Origin: Parabacteroides sp. TM07-1AC | Lineage (GTDB): Bacteria > Bacteroidota > Bacteroidia > Bacteroidales > Tannerellaceae | Assembly: GCF_003480915.1 (NCBI RefSeq) | Contig: NZ_QUKD01000002.1 | Span: 738,091-802,090, forward strand | Direction of reading: 5' to 3' | Length of the DNA stretch: 64,000 nt | In this document: piece after piece, positions 25,341 to 33,699 of the stretch | Position numbering within the stretch: the stretch's first letter is position 1 | Layout: each line of letters begins with the position of its first letter | Made by a program: the position numbers and the translations under genes | The notes under the pieces: model-generated | What the model saw: the letters and a program-made list of their open reading frames with translations, nothing else | What the model was told of the DNA's origin: nothing | The model's database searches: none

Positions 25341-28300
25341 TTAAAAACTAACATTCAGACCAATCGTGAACGTACGCGGTTTCGGATAACCGAATACGGT
25401 GATACCTTGAGCAAACGTCTGTGTCGCATCCGACACTTCCGGGTCATAACCGTTATATTTAGTGATCAGGAAGAAATTCTGAACACTACCGTATACTCTC
25501 AGATACTTGATCGAGATCTTCTTTGTCAATTCAGACGGGAAAGTATACCCCAAAACCAGGTTTTTACCACGCAGGAACGAGCCGTCTTCCACGAAATGAG
25601 AGTCGATGTTCGTCGTATATCCCGCACCGGTCGGTCTGATCTGTGCGATCATCGTATTCTGGTTTTCCGGAGTCCATGCATTCAGAACAGTCTTATAACT
25701 GTTTGCTATACCGGTACGGTCTTCTGCCGAGTGTTTGGAAATATCCAGTACATCGTTACCGAACATATACTGCAGGTCGACAACCAGGTCGAAGTTTTTA
25801 TAACGGAATGAGTTGGAGAATGTCCCGTAACCGTCAGGAATACCTTTACCGATGATCAGGCGATCCATATCATTGATCTGTCCGTCATTGTTACGGTCCC
25901 AAAGTTTCAGGTCACCCGGACGCAAGTTATATTTAGCTGCTTCTTCCGCTTCATCCGTACCCCAAGTTCCCAGACGTTTATAGCCATAGAAAGAACCGAC
26001 CGGTTCACCAACACGGATGATGTTATTGCTTGAAGACAAAATATCCGGTCCCGGATAAATATCATCGTCTCCCTCGCTTAACGCCAACACCTTGTTCTTG
26101 TTGAATGAGATATTGAACGTCGTTTCCCATGAGAAATTCTCATTGGTAATATTTACCGTATTGATAGAAAACTCAAAACCCTTATTGCTCATACTTCCGA
26201 CATTCTTCGTAATCGATGTGAAACCGCTGGAAGCCGGTACCGGAGCACTCAGCAACATATCTGTCGTCTTTTTATAATATACATCCATTTCCAGGTTTAC
26301 GCGGTTGTTGAACAGACCGATGTCCAATCCGGCATTCACCTGAGAAGTCTTTTCCCATTTCAGATCAGGATTAGCCAAAGAAGAAACACCGATACCGGAT
26401 GCTTTCGAACTGCCGAAAACAGTCGTATAATTGCCCAAACTACCCTGTGAAGCATAAGCACCTGTTTCCGAGTTACCAGTCAAACCGTAGCTGGCTCTCA
26501 ACTTCAAATTAGAGATAGCAGTAGCCGGTTTCATAAAGCTCTCTTCCGAGATACGCCACGCAGCACCTACAGAGGGGAAGAATGCATATCTGTTTGACTG
26601 ACCGAATTTAGACGATCCGTCCAAACGAGCTGTCGCCGTCAATAAATATTTACTCTTATAGCCATAATTGACACGGGCAAAATAAGAATTCAAACCATAC
26701 GCATTGGCACTCGATGCTGCCGTGGGAGAAGTTCCGATCCCCAGGTTGTTATACTGGAAGAAATCATCTTCGAAACCTGTTGCCGACGCTGTGGACGAAG
26801 AGTTATCCACATGCTGCCAGGATAAACCGACCATACCGGTAAACGAATGTACCCGGGCAAAATCTTTATGATAAGTCACATAATTTTCAAACTGCCAGGA
26901 GTTATTCCGATTATTATTTACAGAAGCACTGCCGTTCGGAGAAGAGATCCAGATCAACTGACGACCTCCATAATAATTCGATTTCTGATTGATGATATTG
27001 GCACCCAATACGGAACGGAACTCCAGCCCCGGAAGAATAGTGATGTTCGCATATACATTACCCAACATAGTCTGTGTTTCCAATGTATAGTTACGGTCTT
27101 TAGCTACCTGCACCGGACTGTTACCGCCTTCCATTCCCGGATAATCGTTGTTTCCGGCAAAAGTTCCGTCCTCATAACGGACAGGCAGGAAAGGCAATGC
27201 CTCCACGATCTGACGTCCTACCGTGATACCGCCATCCCCCATTGAGTCGGTCTGGCGTTCTTTCTGATAGGCATAGCTCAGGCTACCCCCTACTTTCAAC
27301 CATTTGGTCAGCTCGCTGTCCATAAAGAAACGGGCAGAATAACGTTTCAGGTAAGATTCAATGATCAGACCGTCCTCTCCTCTGAATCCGACAGACAACC
27401 CGTAGCTGTCGCCACCTTTTGTATTGGACACGGATACCTGATGTGTCTGCGAAAAAGCATTGCGGATAGTTTCATCCTGCCAGTCTGTATCGTACAACGG
27501 CTGGCCGTTAGAATCGAACAACCGCGAGTCTGTTCTTTTCAGTTTCGGATCTTTATAGTTTCCGTTCTGCCATCCTTCCGGATCGAACTTCTGAGCATTC
27601 GCATAGGCGAGATCCTCCAGTTGCAGGAACTCGGCAGCATTCAGTACATCCAGTTTTTTAGGAAGAACACCTATACCGAAGTCGGTATCGTAACGAATAC
27701 TAGTACCCACACCTTCACCTTTTTTGGTTGTAACCAAAATAACACCATTCGCACCTCGGGCACCGTAGATGGCTGTTGCCGACGCATCTTTCAAGACTTC
27801 TACCGACTTGATATCGTTCGGATTCAGATAGTCGATCGGAGATGTTCCGTTGGTCAATGTGCTGACATTCAGAATCACACCGTCCACCACATAAAGAGGG
27901 TCGTTCGTTACGCTGATAGAAGAGTTACCACGGATACGGATGGAAGCACGTCCGCCCGGACGACCTGAGTTGGTCGAGATATTCACACCGGATACGCGTC
28001 CCGACAAAGCCTGTCCGAAAGAAGTAACTGTCCGTTGCGCCAACGCATCTTCTTTTACAGAGCCGGAAGCACCAGTCAAGTCACTTTTCTTCATCGTACC
28101 GTAACCTACAATCACGACCTCTTCCAGATTCTGAGTGTCTTCATGCAAAGTGATCTTCAGAATCGATTTATTTTTTGTACTGACTTCCTGCGTCAAATAG
28201 CCGATATAGGATACTTCCAGTACGGCATTATCCGGCACTTCGAAAGAGAATTTACCATCTACATCCGTTATATTCCCGGTCGTCGTCCCTTTTACCAGCA

Positions 28301-28757
28301 CATTGGCTCCGATAACCGGATCGCCGTTATCATCTACGACAACTCCGGAGATCTGACGTCTCGACTGCTGCTGTGTTTCCTGCTTATTTTCTTTGGAGGA
28401 CAAAACGATATGATTACCCTGGATCATATACTCGATATTGGTATCGCGGAACAGTTCATCCAATACCTGGGCAACCTGTTTCTCCTTTACATTAACAGAA
28501 ACTTTTCGATTCACATCTATCTGGTTGTTATATACAAACAGATACTCCGTCTGTTTCTCTATTTCAGAGAAAATTTTGTTTAACTGTGTGCTTGATTTAC
28601 TTATGCTCACCCGCATATTTTGTGAATGGGAAGTAGAGGCAAACGAACAAAAGATACAGACCAATAACAAGAATGTAGTTATCCGCATAATTCTAAAGAG
28701 TTGTTTAAGGTTGGGACTTTTTAGGCAATAATGTCCCTGTAAAGTATTTTTTTTCAT
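25341..28757 (-). CDS. SusC/RagA family TonB-linked outer-membrane protein with STN domain (locus 2)
   Basis: This importer and signal transducer has 1138 residues from ATG at 28757 (MKKNTLQGHY); an upstream in-frame ATG at 28784 would add nine residues. A hydrophobic signal segment (about 25-46, ITTFLLLVCIFCSFASTSHS) is followed by an STN domain (about 50-121), a carboxypeptidase-regulatory-like domain (about 136-205), EEVVIVGYGT, a plug (VVDGVILN, VLKDASATAIYGARGANGV) and a barrel ending in NVSF. The STN domain fits signalling through the adjacent FecR. The start codon overlaps a perfect opposite-strand -7 box, exactly as in locus 1. Confidence 0.95.
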   Translation of the reverse strand: MKKNTLQGHYCLKSPNLKQLFRIMRITTFLLLVCIFCSFASTSHSQNMRVSISKSSTQLNKIFSEIEKQTEYLFVYNNQIDVNRKVSVNVKEKQVAQVLDELFRDTNIEYMIQGNHIVLSSKENKQETQQQSRRQISGVVVDDNGDPVIGANVLVKGTTTGNITDVDGKFSFEVPDNAVLEVSYIGYLTQEVSTKNKSILKITLHEDTQNLEEVVIVGYGTMKKSDLTGASGSVKEDALAQRTVTSFGQALSGRVSGVNISTNSGRPGGRASIRIRGNSSISVTNDPLYVVDGVILNVSTLTNGTSPIDYLNPNDIKSVEVLKDASATAIYGARGANGVILVTTKKGEGVGTSIRYDTDFGIGVLPKKLDVLNAAEFLQLEDLAYANAQKFDPEGWQNGNYKDPKLKRTDSRLFDSNGQPLYDTDWQDETIRNAFSQTHQVSVSNTKGGDSYGLSVGFRGEDGLIIESYLKRYSARFFMDSELTKWLKVGGSLSYAYQKERQTDSMGDGGITVGRQIVEALPFLPVRYEDGTFAGNNDYPGMEGGNSPVQVAKDRNYTLETQTMLGNVYANITILPGLEFRSVLGANIINQKSNYYGGRQLIWISSPNGSASVNNNRNNSWQFENYVTYHKDFARVHSFTGMVGLSWQHVDNSSSTASATGFEDDFFQYNNLGIGTSPTAASSANAYGLNSYFARVNYGYKSKYLLTATARLDGSSKFGQSNRYAFFPSVGAAWRISEESFMKPATAISNLKLRASYGLTGNSETGAYASQGSLGNYTTVFGSSKASGIGVSSLANPDLKWEKTSQVNAGLDIGLFNNRVNLEMDVYYKKTTDMLLSAPVPASSGFTSITKNVGSMSNKGFEFSINTVNITNENFSWETTFNISFNKNKVLALSEGDDDIYPGPDILSSSNNIIRVGEPVGSFYGYKRLGTWGTDEAEEAAKYNLRPGDLKLWDRNNDGQINDMDRLIIGKGIPDGYGTFSNSFRYKNFDLVVDLQYMFGNDVLDISKHSAEDRTGIANSYKTVLNAWTPENQNTMIAQIRPTGAGYTTNIDSHFVEDGSFLRGKNLVLGYTFPSELTKKISIKYLRVYGSVQNFFLITKYNGYDPEVSDATQTFAQGITVFGYPKPRTFTIGLNVSF

Positions 28758-28843
28758 ACATTTGTGTGTTTCAAAATAATACAATTTAATTAATTGTGAT
28801 TGAGATTCCTGCCGGTTGATGCGTCACCATCAACCGGCTTTTT
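28757..28843 (+). ncRNA. predicted short antisense RNA over the susC-2 leader (DonS-like)
   Basis: A perfect plus-strand -7 box TACATTTG (28757-28764) overlaps the complement of the susC start codon. Downstream, GCCGGTTGATG (28811-28821) pairs with CATCAACCGGC (28828-28838), an 11-bp stem with a 6-nt loop followed by TTTTT (28839-28843). The expected RNA runs from about 28771 to 28843. No -33 box was found at the usual spacing. The position between fecR and susC, and the near-identical box context (CATACATTTG here, CATACTTTTG at locus 1), support a shared antisense mechanism of the DonS type. Confidence 0.6.
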
Positions 28844-28905
28844 CGTTAACAAAAACTTTTTTTACTATATCATAGGCAATCAGATTTAAAAGGTTATTAT
28901 TTCAT

Positions 28906-29847
28906 TTAATTAATATACACCACATGATTTTCGCGGTCGCGTTGATAGGTAAAGTGGATATTTTTCTGCAGCAGACTTAGCGCATAATCAATACCATCTG
29001 TTTGCTTAAATTTCCCTGTGTACAAATACTTTGTCACTTTCTGGTTGTTCACAATTATCTTCAACCCATAGAATTTCTCAAAGTCTTCCATCACCAGCCT
29101 GAACGGTTCATCCTGGAAACAGATCAACCCTTCTTTCCAGCGGTATCTTTCGTAATTATCAATTTTCTGTGTCAACAGTTTACCATTCGAACGATACACC
29201 TTATTATTGGGTTTTAGTGAAATTGTTTCCAAAGGGTCATTATGCATGGATACCTTGACGCTTCCTTCCATCAGCACCGTTTCAAATTTATCCCGACTGG
29301 AATAGGCATCCACATTGAATTTCGTACCCAAGACCTCCACACTGCATTCTTTTGTATTGACGATAAAAGGCCGTTTCTTATCTTTCGCCACTTCAAAGTA
29401 AGCTTCGCCATCCAGCTTGATCTTACGTTCATGTTTGTTGAACGAAACCGGATATTGTATAGTCGTCTGCGCATTCAGCCAAATGTTACTGCCGTCAGGC
29501 AACGTGATATTGACGCATTGGCCGGCAGGAACGGCTATAGTCTGCATAGCTACCGGCCCCTCGTCGTCCCGGTCCTGGGCAAAATACCCTAACCCGAAAG
29601 CGATGACGATCATTGCCGCTATCCGCAGGAACTTCACGAAACCTAAATGCACCCCATGTTGTTTTTTGTTTCCGGCAACCGATGTATTCTCCGGTTCGGC
29701 ATTCAACAGTATCGCATTATACAATTTCCTTTCTTTCAGAAAAACAGCTTTATTATCCAGAGATACTTCCATCCACCGCATAATGCACTCTTTTTCTTCC
29801 AGTGTAGCAGTTCCCGTAAAAAACTTATATAGTAATTCTTTCTCCAT
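28906..29847 (-). CDS. FecR family anti-sigma factor (locus 2)
   Basis: This inner-membrane anti-sigma factor has 313 residues from ATG at 29847 (MEKELLYKFF); an in-frame ATG at 29886 gives an unlikely 13-residue extension. A cytosolic N-terminus is followed by a transmembrane helix (about 72-90, VKFLRIAAMIVIAFGLGYFA), a FecR domain (about 105-200, ITLPDGSNIWLNAQT and GEAYFEVAKDKKRPF) and a DUF4974 C-terminus (about 243-313). It lies between its ECF sigma gene and susC and should be released by the STN domain of the receptor when substrate binds. Confidence 0.94.
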   Translation of the reverse strand: MEKELLYKFFTGTATLEEKECIMRWMEVSLDNKAVFLKERKLYNAILLNAEPENTSVAGNKKQHGVHLGFVKFLRIAAMIVIAFGLGYFAQDRDDEGPVAMQTIAVPAGQCVNITLPDGSNIWLNAQTTIQYPVSFNKHERKIKLDGEAYFEVAKDKKRPFIVNTKECSVEVLGTKFNVDAYSSRDKFETVLMEGSVKVSMHNDPLETISLKPNNKVYRSNGKLLTQKIDNYERYRWKEGLICFQDEPFRLVMEDFEKFYGLKIIVNNQKVTKYLYTGKFKQTDGIDYALSLLQKNIHFTYQRDRENHVVYIN

Positions 29848-29890
29848 ATTTCTATCTTCTGTATATATAGAAATCGGGAGAAGCAAGCGC

Positions 29891-30514
29891 CTAGTTTAAA
29901 AAAGTTAAAAATTTCAGATTATAAAATAAAAAGGGAAGGATCGTATAATAGTCTTTCAAATTCACACGAAGGGCGGCCAGCGCTTTGGATATATGGTATT
30001 CTACGCCTTTCGAAGTCATATTCAATTCGTCGGCAATCTCTTTACGGGTTTTATTCTCAAAACGGCTCATCAGAAAAATGCGCCGTGTCTGTTCTGGCAA
30101 TTGCTGAAGGGTCCGGTTTACTATCTCTTTTATTTCTGTAGTGAAAAGCTCTGTGGGTTCGCAGACTTCCAAAGAGGATATTTGCAGATTCAGCTCCCAT
30201 TCGGCAACCGTCCGGAGCCTTTGAGAGACATCTTCCTGCAATTGTTTTCTTTTCAGGTGATTCAGACATTTATGCTTGATCAAAGTCAGGATATAGGCTG
30301 GCACATTCGAATCAGGCTGCAGCATTTCCCGCATTTCCCAATAATCCATAAAAGCCTCCATCGTGAAATCTTCCGCTACGGAAAATTCCTGCACATAGGA
30401 ATTTGCAAAGCTGATAAAACGGCCTTTATAACTTTCCAACAACCTGCTTAATTCTTTTATGTCTTCCGATCCACCCATCTTTTGCTGTATGAAGAGAGCG
30501 TAAATATAAGACAT
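29891..30514 (-). CDS. RNA polymerase ECF-type sigma-70 factor (locus 2)
   Basis: This sigma factor has 207 residues from ATG 30514, with a second possible start at 30478 (MGGSEDIKELS). Region 2 covers about 24-92 (FANSYVQEFSVAEDFTMEAFMDYWEMRE) and region 4 about 127-185 (LPEQTRRIFLMSRFENKTRKEIADELNMTSKGVEYHISKALAALR). It is the first gene of sigma-fecR-susC-susD-fucosidase and is expected to activate susC. Unlike locus 1, no inverted-repeat pair was found upstream. Confidence 0.93.
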   Translation of the reverse strand: MSYIYALFIQQKMGGSEDIKELSRLLESYKGRFISFANSYVQEFSVAEDFTMEAFMDYWEMREMLQPDSNVPAYILTLIKHKCLNHLKRKQLQEDVSQRLRTVAEWELNLQISSLEVCEPTELFTTEIKEIVNRTLQQLPEQTRRIFLMSRFENKTRKEIADELNMTSKGVEYHISKALAALRVNLKDYYTILPFLFYNLKFLTFLN

Positions 30515-30628
30515 TTTTACACGAAACCATGACCGATACCCTCACTTTTTGTTTTGACACGTTTGTTTATGATTCCAAATATTAATTCTTTTTGTTAATA
30601 ACTTACTTAGCATTTGTATGTTATTCTT

Positions 30629-30636
30629 TATATTTG
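30629..30636 (+). promoter_or_regulatory. -7 box of the TPR/beta-barrel operon
   Basis: TATATTTG is a perfect TAnnTTTG box 55 bp before the start codon at 30691. No -33 box is evident at 19-21 bp. Confidence 0.6.
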
Positions 30637-30690
30637 CAACTTAGAACTAATAGAGACTGTTTAATATCTGTACATTAAAGCGAAGGAGTG

Positions 30691-33690
30691 ATGAAAAGAA
30701 TACTTATTCCACTGTGCCTGGTGGTAGGAAGTCATGTGGCTAGCGGGCAGCGGTCGTACCAGTTTGAGGCACCGGACCGTTTGTTCGTAGAAGGTAAAGA
30801 ATTGTTTAGTTTAAAAAACTATCCGGGTTGTATCGATAAGCTGGAGGCTTACAAACAACACGCAAAAGATGCAGACCTGGTCCAGGAAGCTGACTATATG
30901 ATCGTATACGCAGCTTATGAACAGGGCCGTCCCAATGCCGACGAACTATTGAAAGATTATCTGGAGGATTATCCGGCTTCACGCCATAGCGACGAAGTGA
31001 ACTTCCTGATCGGTTCCGTTCATTTCGGACGCGGGGAATACCAAAAAGCTATTTTCTGGTTCAACGAATCGGATATAGACCTGCTCAGTCCGGAGCAACA
31101 GGAAGCCTATAGTTTCCGGCTGGCTTATTCACTCCTGCAGACGGGCGAGATGGATAAAGCACGTAACTACTTTGCCCGGATACAGCAAATCGGCACACAA
31201 TATCGGGAAGCCGCTACTTACTATGTGGCTTATATCGACTATGCGACCGGTAAATACAACAATGCGCTAGTCGAATTCAGCCGCCTGAAAGAGATGCCGG
31301 ATTACCGTGAACAGTCGCTATACTATATTACACAGATCTATTTTATACAGAACAAGTATGAAAAGGTAATAAGCGAAGGGGAAGAACTCCTCTCCTCTTA
31401 TCCGAACAGTAAGAATAACAGCGAGGTTTATCGTATCCTGGGTAACTCGTATTATCATTTGGGCAATCAGGACAAGGCGATCAGCATGTTAAGCAAATAC
31501 GTATCGTCTACCGACAGCCCGTTAAGAGGCGACCTGTATATTCTCGGTGTATGCTATTATAATAAAGGGAATTACAGCAGTGCTGTCAGCGCCTTGTCAC
31601 AGACCGTACGCGAAAACGATGCACTGACACAGAATGCTTATCTGTATCTGGGACAGTCTTACCTGAAACTGAAAGACAAGAACAACGCCCGTATGGCTTT
31701 CGAAGCTGCGGCAACGGCATCTTTCGACAAACAGATACAGGAAGTGGCGATGTTCAACTATGCGTTGCTGATCCATGAAACAGCCTTTACAGGATTTGGC
31801 GAATCGGTGACTATTTTCGAAGACTTCCTGAACGATTTTCCAAATTCACAATATGCCGATAAAGTGAACGACTACCTGGTGGAAGTCTATCTGACTACTA
31901 AAAACTATCAGGCAGCCCTCAACTCCATCAATAAGATCAATCGTCCGAGTACAAAGATACTGGAAGCGAAACAAGACATCCTGTTCCAGCTGGGAACGCA
32001 GGCATTCACCAATATGAAACTGGATGAAGCGGTCGACCTGTTCACACAGGCGATCAATCTGGGTTCTTATAATATGGAATCACGCAACGATGCTTATTTC
32101 TGGCGTGGAGAATCATACTACCGCAAAGGAGAGTATCAGCAGGCGATCTCTGATTACCGTACCTATCTGAACAATACCCGTCAGCGGAATACCGACATGT
32201 ACGCACTGGCTCATTACAATCTGGGGTATTGCTACTTCAAACTGAAAGAATACGGGGAAGCAGAAAACCGTTTCCGCCAGTATATCAACCTTGAAAGCAG
32301 CCAGCAGGCTCCTGCCCTGGCGGATGCCTATAATCGTGTCGGTGACTGCCTGTACCAGAAACGTCAGTTCACACAGGCAGAAGAAAACTATAGCCGTGCC
32401 GCTCAACTGCAGCCCTCTGCCGGAGATTATTCGGTTTATCAGAAAGGCTTCCTGCTCGGTTTGCAGAAAGACTATCGGGGTAAGATCAGTGCGATGGACC
32501 GCCTGATCCGCGATTATCCGGAATCACAATATGTAGACGACGCTCTTTTCGAAAAAGGACGTTCTTATGTATTGCTTGAAAACAGTTCACAGGCAGCCCA
32601 GGCATTCGAAACACTGATTCAGCGTTTCCCGCAAAGCAGTCTCGCCCGTAAAGCCGGTATCCAGTTAGGTCTGTTGTACTTCAACGACAACCAACCGCAG
32701 AAAGCGGCTGAAGCCTATAAGAAAGTGATCAGTAACTATCCGGGTAGCGAAGAAGCCAGAGTAGCTCTTCAGGACCTGAAGTCTGTTTATATCGACCTGA
32801 ACGATATCAATGCGTATGCCAACTATGTCAACTCACTGGGAGGTAACGTCCGCCTGGAAGTCGGCGAACAGGATTCACTGACATACATCGCTGCAGAAAA
32901 ACTCTTCCTGCGCGGTAATAACGACGAAGCCCGTCGCAGTCTGGTCAACTATCTGCAAACATTCCCGGAAGGAGCTTTCAGTTCGAATGCGAACTATTAT
33001 CTGGGAAGCATCGCCTTTGCCAAGAAGGAATATGATGAAGCCCTGCAGCGTTTCAAATCGGTTATCGACAGCGGCGATACGAAATTCCTGGAAGAGTCAG
33101 TGGCACGTACGGCAGAAATGCAATATCTCACCCAGGACTTCCCGGCAGCACTGGAAACCTTCAAGCGTTTACAGGTTATCGCAGAGAATCCGGAAAACAA
33201 ACAGGCAGCCCGTCTGGGTATCATGCGTTGTGCCCTGCAGACCGGCCAACAGGAAGAAGCACAGCTCGCAGCCAACGAATTGCTGAAAGATCCGAAGCTA
33301 TCTCCTGAAGTAGAAGCCGAAGCCCGTTATATCCGTGCCAAAGCTTATATCGACCATAAACAGCCGGCGAAAGCACTTGAAGACTTGAAAGTTCTTAGCA
33401 AAGACACCCGTACAGCTCACGGTGCAGAAGCCAAATATCTGTTGGCTCAATATTTCTATGACACTAAAGACGATAAGAATGCTGAAAAGATACTGGAAGA
33501 TTTCGCTAAGAACGGAACTCCTCACCAGTACTGGCTGGCACGCGGATTCATCCTGTGGGCAGATATTTATATCCGCCAGGGAGATGACATTCAGGCACGC
33601 GCTTATCTGAACAACCTGCAGAACAATTACAAAGGTGACGATGAGATTGCCGGTATGATAGAGGACAGATTAGGTAAACTAAAGCAATAA
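30691..33690 (+). CDS. large tetratricopeptide-repeat protein, exported
   Basis: This 999-residue protein has a signal peptide (MKRILIPLCLVVGSHVASGQ) and is then almost entirely TPR-like helical repeats (for example AIFWFNESDIDLLSPEQQEAYSF, YFLGQ-type units, and AAQAFETLIQRFPQSSLARKAG). Several blocks are of the YbgF/Tol-associated type ending in 'YP.S..' (DYPASRHSDEV, SNYPGSEEARVAL). It is probably a periplasmic scaffold. The ATG at 30691 is preceded by GAAGGAG (30682-30688), a rather strong Shine-Dalgarno-like sequence for this phylum. The beta-barrel gene follows 9 bp later and is surely co-transcribed, suggesting a joint role at the outer membrane. The specific function is unknown. Confidence 0.85.
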   Translation: MKRILIPLCLVVGSHVASGQRSYQFEAPDRLFVEGKELFSLKNYPGCIDKLEAYKQHAKDADLVQEADYMIVYAAYEQGRPNADELLKDYLEDYPASRHSDEVNFLIGSVHFGRGEYQKAIFWFNESDIDLLSPEQQEAYSFRLAYSLLQTGEMDKARNYFARIQQIGTQYREAATYYVAYIDYATGKYNNALVEFSRLKEMPDYREQSLYYITQIYFIQNKYEKVISEGEELLSSYPNSKNNSEVYRILGNSYYHLGNQDKAISMLSKYVSSTDSPLRGDLYILGVCYYNKGNYSSAVSALSQTVRENDALTQNAYLYLGQSYLKLKDKNNARMAFEAAATASFDKQIQEVAMFNYALLIHETAFTGFGESVTIFEDFLNDFPNSQYADKVNDYLVEVYLTTKNYQAALNSINKINRPSTKILEAKQDILFQLGTQAFTNMKLDEAVDLFTQAINLGSYNMESRNDAYFWRGESYYRKGEYQQAISDYRTYLNNTRQRNTDMYALAHYNLGYCYFKLKEYGEAENRFRQYINLESSQQAPALADAYNRVGDCLYQKRQFTQAEENYSRAAQLQPSAGDYSVYQKGFLLGLQKDYRGKISAMDRLIRDYPESQYVDDALFEKGRSYVLLENSSQAAQAFETLIQRFPQSSLARKAGIQLGLLYFNDNQPQKAAEAYKKVISNYPGSEEARVALQDLKSVYIDLNDINAYANYVNSLGGNVRLEVGEQDSLTYIAAEKLFLRGNNDEARRSLVNYLQTFPEGAFSSNANYYLGSIAFAKKEYDEALQRFKSVIDSGDTKFLEESVARTAEMQYLTQDFPAALETFKRLQVIAENPENKQAARLGIMRCALQTGQQEEAQLAANELLKDPKLSPEVEAEARYIRAKAYIDHKQPAKALEDLKVLSKDTRTAHGAEAKYLLAQYFYDTKDDKNAEKILEDFAKNGTPHQYWLARGFILWADIYIRQGDDIQARAYLNNLQNNYKGDDEIAGMIEDRLGKLKQ

Positions 33691-33699
33691 TTGAATACA

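Noticed and set aside
30515..30690. Third invertible segment upstream of the locus 2 sigma gene
   Set aside because: No pair fitting AGTYYYN4GDACT and no inverted repeat longer than about 8 bp was found in this gap.
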